The notes under the pieces were generated by a model, which saw only the letters and a list, made by a program, of their open reading frames with translations, was not told the origin of the DNA and ran no database searches. From JAYPAN01 sp049597955 (GTDB lineage: Bacteria; Pseudomonadota; Alphaproteobacteria; RS24), in assembly GCA_049597955.1 (NCBI GenBank), contig JBMYND010000002.1, positions 310,001 to 374,000 on the forward strand: 64,000 bases of DNA, in the 5' to 3' direction. The position numbers and the translations under genes were made by a program. Positions 43,436 to 51,761 of this stretch are shown here, piece after piece. How positions within the stretch are numbered: position 1 is the stretch's first letter; every line of letters starts with the position of its first letter.

Positions 43436-43852
43436 ATGGCAACAAGACTTCCAAAAAACTATGTTCCATCCGATGATGAGCCGTTTATGAATGCGCGGCA
43501 GCGTGAATATTTCCGCCGTAAGCTGGTCGATTGGAAGGATGATATTATTCGCGGCACGCGCGAAACCGTGGCTGGCCTGCAAAATGAAAGCGTGCAGCAC
43601 CCGGATGATGCTGACCGCGCCGCCTCCGAGGCGGAAAAAACCCTTGAATTGCGCACCCGCGACCGGCACCGCAAACTTATCAATAAAATTGACGCCGCCC
43701 TGCAAAGGCTGGAAGACAAAACCTATGGCTATTGCGAGGAAACCGGCGAGCCGATTAGCCTGAAACGGTTGGATGCGCGCCCGATTGCCACTTTGGGGCT
43801 TGAAGCGCAGGAACGCCACGAAAAACGCGAGCGCGTCTATCGCGACGATTAA
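43436..43852 (+). CDS. dksA: RNA polymerase-binding transcription factor DksA
   Basis: About 138 residues. Coiled-coil domain (ARQREYFRRKLVDWKDDII) carrying the tip Asp region DDADRASEAE-like (PDDADRAASEAE), then the globular domain. Of the four zinc cysteines of E. coli DksA only the first remains (YGYCEETGEP); the others are Thr, Gly and Ala. One-cysteine DksA proteins are normal in alphaproteobacteria. It binds RNA polymerase with ppGpp. GGGAG precedes the ATG. Its 3' end, with the stop codon, is tandemly duplicated. Confidence 0.94.
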   Translation: MATRLPKNYVPSDDEPFMNARQREYFRRKLVDWKDDIIRGTRETVAGLQNESVQHPDDADRAASEAEKTLELRTRDRHRKLINKIDAALQRLEDKTYGYCEETGEPISLKRLDARPIATLGLEAQERHEKRERVYRDD

Positions 43853-43875
43853 TGGCGCGACGATTAATGGCGCGA
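43841..43875. repeat. 15-bp tandem duplication of the dksA 3' end
   Basis: CGCGACGATTAATGG (codons R-D-D-stop-W) occurs at 43841-43855 and again at 43856-43870; a third partial copy begins at 43871 and gives another stop. The functional stop is in the first copy. Confidence 0.95.
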
Positions 43876-44019
43876 CTGATTCTGTCCCGCGCCAGGGCGG
43901 GGAATGCGTTAGCGCGCCGCTTTGTCCACAGGGTTCTGCCCGATTCTGTCGCCTTGCCGGCCGGGTCATTTTCAAAAATCTTTGTAAAATCAGTGCCTTA
44001 AAAAATTGCTGGACAATAT

Positions 44020-44034
44020 GAACAAAATAGGAAC
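44020..44034. promoter_or_regulatory. SOS (LexA) box of recA
   Basis: GAAC-aaaatag-GAAC; read on the other strand it is GTTC-N7-GTTC, the alphaproteobacterial LexA site. It sits between TGGACA (44010-44015) and CATAAT (44034-44039), a plausible recA promoter with an 18-nt spacer. Confidence 0.8.
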
Positions 44035-44084
44035 ATAATCAGCCATTGCTCCCCTTTGGGGGCTATGAAATAACGGAGGCAATG

Positions 44085-45188
<1,104 letters not shown>

Positions 45189-45218
45189 ACCGCGCTGCGC
45201 AAACCCCAAAATAAACAG

Positions 45219-45246
45219 CCCGATTGCTTCGGCAGTCGGGTTTTTA
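45219..45246 (+). terminator. recA terminator
   Basis: Stem CCCGATTGC / GCAGTCGGG with loop TTCG (one G-U pair), followed by TTTTT. 30 bases after the recA stop. Confidence 0.92.
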
Positions 45247-45369
45247 TGTGACTGGCCGGCAGCCAACCGGCAGCGACCATTTGCCCGCCCGTTTGTGCCA
45301 TGTCGTGTTTGACTTGTGGTCAGGCGGCAAGGGCGGTAAAAGTGAGGGAAGTTTGCGAATGGAAAGCAC

Positions 45370-48060
45370 ATGTCAACAGGTCTTGCAGATATAAGAACAG
45401 CCTTTTTGGATTTTTTCGCCGACCATGACCATAAGCCCGTGGCGTCGAGCCCGCTTGTGCCATTGAATGACCCGACACTGTTATTCACCAATGCCGGCAT
45501 GGTGCCGTTCAAAAACTATTTCACCGGACAGGAAACGCCGCCCATGGCGCGCGCCGCCAGTTCACAAAAATGCGTGCGCGCCGGTGGCAAGCATAATGAC
45601 CTCGACAATGTGGGCTATACGGCGCGCCATCACACATTTTTTGAAATGCTCGGCAATTTCTCCTTTGGCGATTATTTCAAGGCCGATGCGATTGAGTTTG
45701 CCTGGACATTTCTGACCAAGGAATTGGGCCTGCCGCCGGAAAAATTGCTGGCGACAGTCTATGCCGAAGATGATGAAGCCTTTGGCTTGTGGCAGAAAAT
45801 CGCCGGTCTGCCGGAGCAGAAAATTATCCGCATTGCGACCAGCGATAATTTTTGGTCAATGGGTGATACTGGCCCATGCGGCCCCTGTTCGGAGATTTTT
45901 TACGACCATGGCGCCGAGATTAAAGGCGGCCCGCCCGGCAGCCCTGATGAGGATGGCGACCGCTTTATCGAAATATGGAATCTCGTTTTCATGCAGTTTG
46001 AGCAGCAGGCCGATGGCACGCGCATTGACCTGCCCAAACCCTCCATTGATACCGGCATGGGGCTGGAGCGCATTGGCGCGGTGTTGCAGGGCAAGCATGA
46101 TAATTATGACACGGATTTGATGTTTCACCTGATTGAGGCTTCGGCTGATGTGTCCGGCACGGCGATTGACGGCGACCACCGCGTCAGCCATCGGGTGATT
46201 GCCGACCATTTGCGCTCGGCGGCGTTTTTGGTCGCCGATGGTGTGCTGCCCTCCAATGAGGGGCGCGGCTATGTGCTGCGGCGTATTATGCGCCGTGCCA
46301 TGCGTCATGCCCATTTGCTCGGCACTAAAGAGCCGCATTTATGGCAGCTCGTTCCGGCTTTGAAGACGCAAATGGCCGCCGCCTATCCCGAATTGGGGCG
46401 CGCCGAGGCTTTGATTGTCGAGACACTGAAACATGAAGAAGGTCGGTTCCGCGACATGCTGGCGCGGGGCTTGCGTATGCTTGATGATGCGGTGGCTGAT
46501 ATGTCGGGCAAGCAATTGCCGGGCGATGTCGCCTTTCGGCTTTATGACACTTACGGTTTTCCGTTGGATTTGACGCAAGATGCGTTGCGCGAGCGCGGGC
46601 TGGGGGTTGATATTGCCGGATTTGACGCGGCGATGGAAAAACAGCGCGCCGATGCGCGCGCCAATTGGGCCGGTTCCGGTCAGGAGGCGACGGAAGAAGT
46701 CTTTTTCGATTTACGCAATCGGTTGGGGCCGACCGAATTTGTCGGCTATCAGTCGGAAGCGGCGGAAGGCCAGGTGGTTGCGATTTTGGCGGATGGGCAG
46801 ATTGTGGACAAGGCGACAGCCGGTGACGAGGTGGCTTTGTTGGTCAATCAAACGCCATTTTATGCCGAAAGCGGTGGTCAGGTCGGTGATACGGGCCATG
46901 TCAGCAATGATGACGGCTTGGTCATGCCGGTCAGTGACACGCAAAAGCGGCTCGGTGATTTGCATGTTCTTTACGGCAAGATTGAAGCCGGTGATTTGGA
47001 ATTGGGAGCGATTGTCCATCAACAAGTCGATGGCGCCCGCCGCACGGCGATTCGTGCCAATCACAGCGCCACCCATTTGCTGCATGAGGCGTTGCGCCGT
47101 GTGCTGGGCCCCCATGTCACGCAAAAAGGCTCGCTGGTCAATGAGGCGCATTTGCGGTTTGACTTCAGCCATCCAACCGCCATGAGCGATGCCGATATTG
47201 ATGCGGTGGAGAAGCTGGTCAATAATGTTATCCGCCGCAATGATGCGGTTTCGACGCGGCTGATGACGCCCGATGAGGCGATTGAGGCGGGTGCGCTGGC
47301 GCTGTTTGGCGAAAAATATGGCGAGGAAGTGCGCGTTTTGTCAATGGGTCTCGAAATGGGTCTCGAAATGGGTCTCGAGACGGCAAAAGATGACGCGCAG
47401 CCCTATTATTCGGTCGAATTATGCGGCGGCACCCATGTGCGTCGGCTCGGTGATATCGGACTGTTGAAAATCGCCCATGAAGGCGCGGTGGCGTCGGGCG
47501 TGCGGCGGATTGAAGCCTATACCGGCCAATCGGCGCTGGCCCATATTGGCGAACAGCAAAAATTACTGCGCCAAGCGACCGATATTTTGAAAATTGCCCA
47601 ACAGGATTTGCCGACCCGTCTGTCGCGCCTGCTTGAAGACCGCAAGAAACTCGAAAGCGAACTGGCTGAGGCCCAAAAACAGGCGGCGCTGGCCGGAAAC
47701 AGTGCCAGTGGCGGGCCGGATGCTGTGCGCGCGGTTAATGGTATTTCGCTGATGGCACGCTGCGTTGACAATCTGCCGGCCAAGCAATTGCGCGGTTTGG
47801 TGGATGAAGGCAAAAAGCAGATTGGCAGCGGTATTGTGGTATTTGTTGGGCTGGATAATGGCAAGGCGGGGATTGCCGTGGGCGTGACCGATGATTTGAC
47901 CGATGCCTATGATGCGGTGGCGCTGGTGCGCGTTGGCGCGGAGAAGCTGGGCGGCAAGGGCGGCGGCGGGCGTGCCGATATGGCACAAGCCGGTGGGCCT
48001 GACACAAGTGCCGGCGAGGCCGCCTTACAGGCTGTGGAAGCGGCAATCGGCGCCGCCTGA
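45370..48060 (+). CDS. alaS: Alanyl-tRNA synthetase
   Basis: 896 residues. Class II catalytic domain (MARAASSQKCVRAGGKHNDLDNVG in parts, motif 2, and GMGLERIGAVLQG, motif 3), the editing domain with HSATHLLHEALR (HxxxH zinc motif) and CGGTHV, and the C-Ala domain with the Gly-rich GGKGGGGRADMAQAG. Between VRVLS and the CGGTH motif there is an extra MGLEMGLEMGLE stretch from a 12-bp triplication inside the editing domain. Gene order recA-alaS-icd is usual in alphaproteobacteria. Confidence 0.98.
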   Translation: MSTGLADIRTAFLDFFADHDHKPVASSPLVPLNDPTLLFTNAGMVPFKNYFTGQETPPMARAASSQKCVRAGGKHNDLDNVGYTARHHTFFEMLGNFSFGDYFKADAIEFAWTFLTKELGLPPEKLLATVYAEDDEAFGLWQKIAGLPEQKIIRIATSDNFWSMGDTGPCGPCSEIFYDHGAEIKGGPPGSPDEDGDRFIEIWNLVFMQFEQQADGTRIDLPKPSIDTGMGLERIGAVLQGKHDNYDTDLMFHLIEASADVSGTAIDGDHRVSHRVIADHLRSAAFLVADGVLPSNEGRGYVLRRIMRRAMRHAHLLGTKEPHLWQLVPALKTQMAAAYPELGRAEALIVETLKHEEGRFRDMLARGLRMLDDAVADMSGKQLPGDVAFRLYDTYGFPLDLTQDALRERGLGVDIAGFDAAMEKQRADARANWAGSGQEATEEVFFDLRNRLGPTEFVGYQSEAAEGQVVAILADGQIVDKATAGDEVALLVNQTPFYAESGGQVGDTGHVSNDDGLVMPVSDTQKRLGDLHVLYGKIEAGDLELGAIVHQQVDGARRTAIRANHSATHLLHEALRRVLGPHVTQKGSLVNEAHLRFDFSHPTAMSDADIDAVEKLVNNVIRRNDAVSTRLMTPDEAIEAGALALFGEKYGEEVRVLSMGLEMGLEMGLETAKDDAQPYYSVELCGGTHVRRLGDIGLLKIAHEGAVASGVRRIEAYTGQSALAHIGEQQKLLRQATDILKIAQQDLPTRLSRLLEDRKKLESELAEAQKQAALAGNSASGGPDAVRAVNGISLMARCVDNLPAKQLRGLVDEGKKQIGSGIVVFVGLDNGKAGIAVGVTDDLTDAYDAVALVRVGAEKLGGKGGGGRADMAQAGGPDTSAGEAALQAVEAAIGAA
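47344..47378. repeat. 12-bp in-frame triplication within alaS
   Basis: ATGGGTCTCGAA occurs three times (last copy one mismatch at the end). It adds MGLE repeats upstream of the conserved CGGTHV editing motif. Confidence 0.95.
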
Positions 48061-48099
48061 TAAACCGGCACCGCCCGCCAAAGCCATATCAAGCCGCGC

Positions 48100-49311
48100 C
48101 TACAGCGCCGCATCGAGATTTTCCGCAATTTTGTCGAGAAAGCCCTGCGTTGTCAGCCAGTTCTGGCCTGAGCCGACCAGCAAAGCCAAATCCTTGGTCA
48201 TGGAGCCGCGTTCAACCGTGCTGACGCAGGTTTTTTCCAGCGTTTTGGCAAAATTGGCCAAAGCATCATTCTGGTCGATTTCCGCCCGTTTGGCGAGACC
48301 GCGTGTCCAGGCAAAAATTGAAGCAATCGAATTGGTCGAGGTTTCCTCACCACGCTGATGCGCGCGATAATGGCGCGTCACCGTGCCATGCGCCGCTTCG
48401 GCCTCAATGGTTTTGCCATCCGGCGTCATCAAGACCGATGTCATCAGACCAAGCGACCCAAAACCTTGCGCCACTGTGTCGGATTGCACATCGCCATCAT
48501 AATTTTTACACGCCCAGACAAATTTGCCCGACCATTTCAGCGCCGCCGCAACCATATCGTCAATCAGGCGATGCTCATAACCAATGCCAAGCGCGTCAAA
48601 ACGGTCTTTGAATTCGGCGTCAAACACTTCCTGAAACAAATCTTTGAAGCGGCCATCATAGGCTTTCATAATGGTGTTTTTGGTGGACAGATAAAGCGGC
48701 CATTTGCGGTCGAGCGCATACATCATGCAGGCGCGGGCAAAGTCGCGAATACTGTCATCAAGATTATACATGGCCATGGAAATGCCGCCGCCGGGGAAGT
48801 CAAACACTTCAAATTCTTTGACCTCGCTGCCATCTTCGGCTTCCCATTTCATGGTCAGCTTGCCTTTGCCCGGCACAACAAAATCAGTGGCGCGATATTG
48901 GTCGCCAAATGCGTGGCGGCCAATCACAATCGGATCTGTCCAGCCCGGCACAAGGCGCGGCACATTTTTGCAGATGATTGGCTCGCGAAACACTGTGCCG
49001 CCGAGAATGTTACGAATAGTGCCATTGGGCGAGCGCCACATTTTTTTGAGGTTAAACTCTTCAACCCGCGCCTCATCCGGCGTGATGGTGGCGCATTTTA
49101 CGCCGACGCCAATGTCGCGAATGGCATTGGCCGCATCAATGGTAATCTGGTCATCTGTGTCGTCGCGCGCCTCAATGCCCAAATCATAATAACGCAAATC
49201 AATATCAAGATAGGGAAGGATAAGCTTGTCTTTGATGAGCTGCCAGATGATACGGGTCATCTCATCCCCATCAAGTTCCACAATGGGATTTTCCACTTGA
49301 ATTTTTGTCAT
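48100..49311 (-). CDS. icd: NADP-dependent isocitrate dehydrogenase
   Basis: 404 residues of the type found in alphaproteobacteria and eukaryotes. Visible: VELDGDEMTRIIW at the N-terminus, the substrate-binding SPNGTIRNILGGTVFREPI (in parts SPNGTIRN, GGTVFREPI), the metal and signature region NYDGDVQSDTVAQGFGSLG (NYDGDVQSD) and HGTVTRHYR. Oxidises isocitrate to 2-oxoglutarate with NADP. GAGGGG precedes the chosen ATG; 18 bases upstream there is another in-frame start without a site. Convergent with alaS, 39 bases apart. Confidence 0.97.
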   Translation of the reverse strand: MTKIQVENPIVELDGDEMTRIIWQLIKDKLILPYLDIDLRYYDLGIEARDDTDDQITIDAANAIRDIGVGVKCATITPDEARVEEFNLKKMWRSPNGTIRNILGGTVFREPIICKNVPRLVPGWTDPIVIGRHAFGDQYRATDFVVPGKGKLTMKWEAEDGSEVKEFEVFDFPGGGISMAMYNLDDSIRDFARACMMYALDRKWPLYLSTKNTIMKAYDGRFKDLFQEVFDAEFKDRFDALGIGYEHRLIDDMVAAALKWSGKFVWACKNYDGDVQSDTVAQGFGSLGLMTSVLMTPDGKTIEAEAAHGTVTRHYRAHQRGEETSTNSIASIFAWTRGLAKRAEIDQNDALANFAKTLEKTCVSTVERGSMTKDLALLVGSGQNWLTTQGFLDKIAENLDAAL

Positions 49312-49405
49312 AATGTCCCCTCTCGACAAAAACGCTGTAAATCGGGTTACCTTGTAGCAAAAGCCGGGAATTGATAAAAGGGGGGGATTCCATTATGTCA
49401 CACCC

Positions 49406-50281
49406 ATGGACAAAATTTCTTCCGAGATAACGCCACCCGCCATAATTTTGGTTGGCGCCCAATTGGGCGAGAATATCGGCACAGTGGCGCGCGCCATGCT
49501 GAATTTCGGCCTGACCGATTTGCGGCTGGTCAATCCACGCCCCGGCTGGCAAATGGAGCGCGCCCGCAAAGCCGCTTCCGGCGCTGAAAGCCTGATAGAC
49601 AATCACCGTTTATTTGACAGTGTGCCCGCTGCCACTGCTGATATTGGCTATTTGGTGGCAACAACGGCACGCTTGCGCGATATGGTTAAGCCGGTTTTGA
49701 CGCCGCGGCGCGTGGCTGAAGAAATGCGCGCCTGGGTGGAACTGTCAAATGCGGCAGGCCAAGTGCCGGGCGGTATTTTATTCGGGCCGGAGCGCACCGG
49801 TCTGACCAATGAGGATATTTCGCTGGCCGATGCGATTTGTCGTGTGCCGCTCAATCCCGAATTCAGCTCGCTCAATCTGGCGCAGGCGGTTTTATTGCTC
49901 GGATATGAATGGTTTCAGCTCGGTGATGACACTGCGGCGCGCTCAAGCCCCATGCCGGACACGCGACCGGCCACGCGCGGCGAGATACATGCCATGTTTG
50001 CCCATTTCGAAGCGGCCCTCGATGGCGCAGGATTTTTGGCCCCCCCGGAGAAAAAACCGGCCATGGCGCGCAATTTGCGCAATATGTTTCACCGCGCCGG
50101 TCTTACCGAACAGGATGTGCGCACATTTCGCGGTGTCATAAATGCCCTGCTCAGATGGCCGCGTGGGGCGGCTGATGCGGCACTGAAACCGCGTGTGGCC
50201 GCCATGTCGCGCGGTTTGCCTGACCCGGGCGCGGGCGCGTCGCCGGAACCTATCGACCCCAATAATAAGCCGTCAGATTGA
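49406..50281 (+). CDS. trmJ: tRNA (cytidine/uridine-2'-O-)-methyltransferase TrmJ-like
   Basis: 291 residues, SPOUT/TrmH superfamily. Motif 1 PAIILVGAQLGENIGTVARA, motif 2 GILFGPERTGLTNEDI and motif 3 FSSLNLAQAVLLL form the knotted SAM site. A C-terminal helical extension fits TrmJ, which methylates position 32 of some tRNAs. No clear ribosome binding site before the ATG. A TrmJ symbol is by family similarity; another RNA target is possible. Confidence 0.82.
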   Translation: MDKISSEITPPAIILVGAQLGENIGTVARAMLNFGLTDLRLVNPRPGWQMERARKAASGAESLIDNHRLFDSVPAATADIGYLVATTARLRDMVKPVLTPRRVAEEMRAWVELSNAAGQVPGGILFGPERTGLTNEDISLADAICRVPLNPEFSSLNLAQAVLLLGYEWFQLGDDTAARSSPMPDTRPATRGEIHAMFAHFEAALDGAGFLAPPEKKPAMARNLRNMFHRAGLTEQDVRTFRGVINALLRWPRGAADAALKPRVAAMSRGLPDPGAGASPEPIDPNNKPSD

Positions 50282-50339
50282 AACCCATGCGCCCTTGCCC
50301 GATTGATGCGCAAAACGGCAAAAAGGTTGAAAATCCCGT

Positions 50340-50367
50340 TTGACATGGCCAAGCGAATAGCTATACT
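50340..50367 (+). promoter_or_regulatory. rpsD promoter
   Basis: TTGACA and TATACT separated by 16 nt. The 60-nt leader before the rpsD ATG contains a short hairpin (CGAGA/TCTCG), which may serve translational autoregulation by S4; that is inference. Confidence 0.7.
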
Positions 50368-50432
50368 CCGCGCCAACTCGCGAGATTTGTTCTCGCCGTT
50401 TTTATTTGTGCCAAATTTGAGGTGAGCCCCGC

Positions 50433-51053
50433 ATGAGCAAGCGGATATCGACAAAATACAAAATTGACCGCCGCATGGGCGAGAATATTTGGGGTCGTCC
50501 GAAAAGCCCCGTCAATCGTCGCGATTACGGCCCCGGCCAACATGGTCAGCGTCGTCGCGGCAAGCTGTCTGATTTTGGTATCCAGCTGCGTGCCAAGCAA
50601 AAGCTTAAAGGCCATTATGGCAATATCACCGAAAAACAATTTCGGCGCATTTATGCCGAAGCGGTGCGCGTGAAAGGCGATACCAGCGAAAACCTTATCG
50701 GTTTGCTCGAAGCGCGTCTTGATGCGGTTGTCTATCGTGCCAAATTCGTCACCACAGTGTTTGCCGCCCGCCAATTTGTCAATCATGGTCATGTGCTGGT
50801 AAATGGCGTGCGTTGCAATATTCCAAGCCGTCGTTTGAAAGTCGGCGATGTGGTGCAGGTGCGCGAAAAATCGCGCAATTTGAACATTGTGCTGGAAGCG
50901 ATTCAAAGCGCCGAGCGCGATGTGCCGGAATATCTCAGCGTTGACCACAGCAAGCTGACCGCCTCGCTGACGCAAATGCCGCAATTGGCCGATGTGCCCT
51001 ATCCGGTGCAGATGGAGCCCAATCTGGTGGTTGAATTTTATTCGCGCAATTAG
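50433..51053 (+). CDS. rpsD: 30S ribosomal protein S4
   Basis: 206 residues. Long N-terminal extension with Gly/Arg-rich PGQHGQRRRGKLSDFG, then the S4 RNA-binding domain (RLDAVVYRAKFV ... QFVNHGHVLVNG). Initiates 16S assembly. The N-terminal zinc cysteines are absent, as in most proteobacteria. GAGGTGAG lies before the ATG. Own promoter and terminator, so probably monocistronic. Confidence 0.98.
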   Translation: MSKRISTKYKIDRRMGENIWGRPKSPVNRRDYGPGQHGQRRRGKLSDFGIQLRAKQKLKGHYGNITEKQFRRIYAEAVRVKGDTSENLIGLLEARLDAVVYRAKFVTTVFAARQFVNHGHVLVNGVRCNIPSRRLKVGDVVQVREKSRNLNIVLEAIQSAERDVPEYLSVDHSKLTASLTQMPQLADVPYPVQMEPNLVVEFYSRN

Positions 51054-51076
51054 ACGCTTTCTGATTGCTCAAAAGA

Positions 51077-51102
51077 AAACCCGCCTTTTGGCGGGTTTTT
51101 TT
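51077..51102. terminator. Terminator, possibly bidirectional, between rpsD and grxD
   Basis: AAACCCGCC-tttt-GGCGGGTTT followed by TTTT on the plus strand; the minus strand also has a T-rich tail. Serves the convergent rpsD and grxD genes. Confidence 0.92.
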
Positions 51103-51128
51103 GTGTGTTCTGGCCGGGCATTTTACCC

Positions 51129-51458
51129 TCAGGCGTCAGCTTCAATGCCTTTTTCGCTGAAATAGGGGCGCAATTCGCCTTCTTCAAACATTTCGCGGAC
51201 AATATCACAGCCGCCAACAAACTCGCCTTTCACATAAAGCTGCGGAATGGTTGGCCAATTGGAAAAGGCTTTAATGCCTTCGCGCAGATTATCATCTTCA
51301 AGCACATTAATGCCTTTGAAGGGGACGCCAATATGCGACAGGATTTGCACCACTTGACCGGAAAACCCGCATTGGGGGAAAACCGGCGTGCCTTTCATGA
51401 ACAGCACAATATCGGCGCTGTCGATTTCGTCTTTAATGACTTTCGCAATCTCTTCCAT
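51129..51458 (-). CDS. grxD: Grx4-type monothiol glutaredoxin
   Basis: 109 residues. Active-site CGFS with Cys30, preceded by the conserved FMKGTP. It binds a 2Fe-2S cluster with glutathione and works with BolA proteins. The bolA-family gene lies directly upstream (26 bases), so the heterodimer partners are co-expressed. Last gene of the purine-operon train. Confidence 0.95.
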   Translation of the reverse strand: MEEIAKVIKDEIDSADIVLFMKGTPVFPQCGFSGQVVQILSHIGVPFKGINVLEDDNLREGIKAFSNWPTIPQLYVKGEFVGGCDIVREMFEEGELRPYFSEKGIEADA

Positions 51459-51484
51459 TATCGGCTCCTCTTATCTCATTGGTG

Positions 51485-51724
51485 TTACTTGTCTTCGGGT
51501 GTCGCGGTTTGCAGGGCCAGCGCATGCAAAGCATCGCCCATGCCGCCTTTCAGCGCATCATAAACCATTTGGTGCTGCTGCACACGGGTTTTTCCGGCAA
51601 AGGCGGCTGATATAATATGGGCGGCGTAATGGTCGCCATCGCCGCGCAAATCGGTGATTTCAATCTCGGCATCGGGCAGGGCGGCGCGAATAAGCTGTTC
51701 GAGTTCACCGGCAAGCATTGGCAT
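51485..51724 (-). CDS. BolA family protein
   Basis: 79 residues. The BolA fold is recognised from LRGDGDHYAAHIISAAFAGKTRVQQHQMVYDAL in parts, with the conserved invariant His and the RVQQHQMVY helix. It forms a cluster-binding complex with monothiol glutaredoxin. AGGAG precedes the start. It sits between purL and grxD, a conserved arrangement in alphaproteobacteria. Confidence 0.92.
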   Translation of the reverse strand: MPMLAGELEQLIRAALPDAEIEITDLRGDGDHYAAHIISAAFAGKTRVQQHQMVYDALKGGMGDALHALALQTATPEDK

Positions 51725-51761
51725 TTTTGGCTCCTGTCAGAGGTCATGCCTCTGGTTCATT

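Noticed and set aside
48358..49374. 338-codon frame antisense to icd
   Set aside because: Shadow of a clear housekeeping gene; low-complexity-like composition and no motif.
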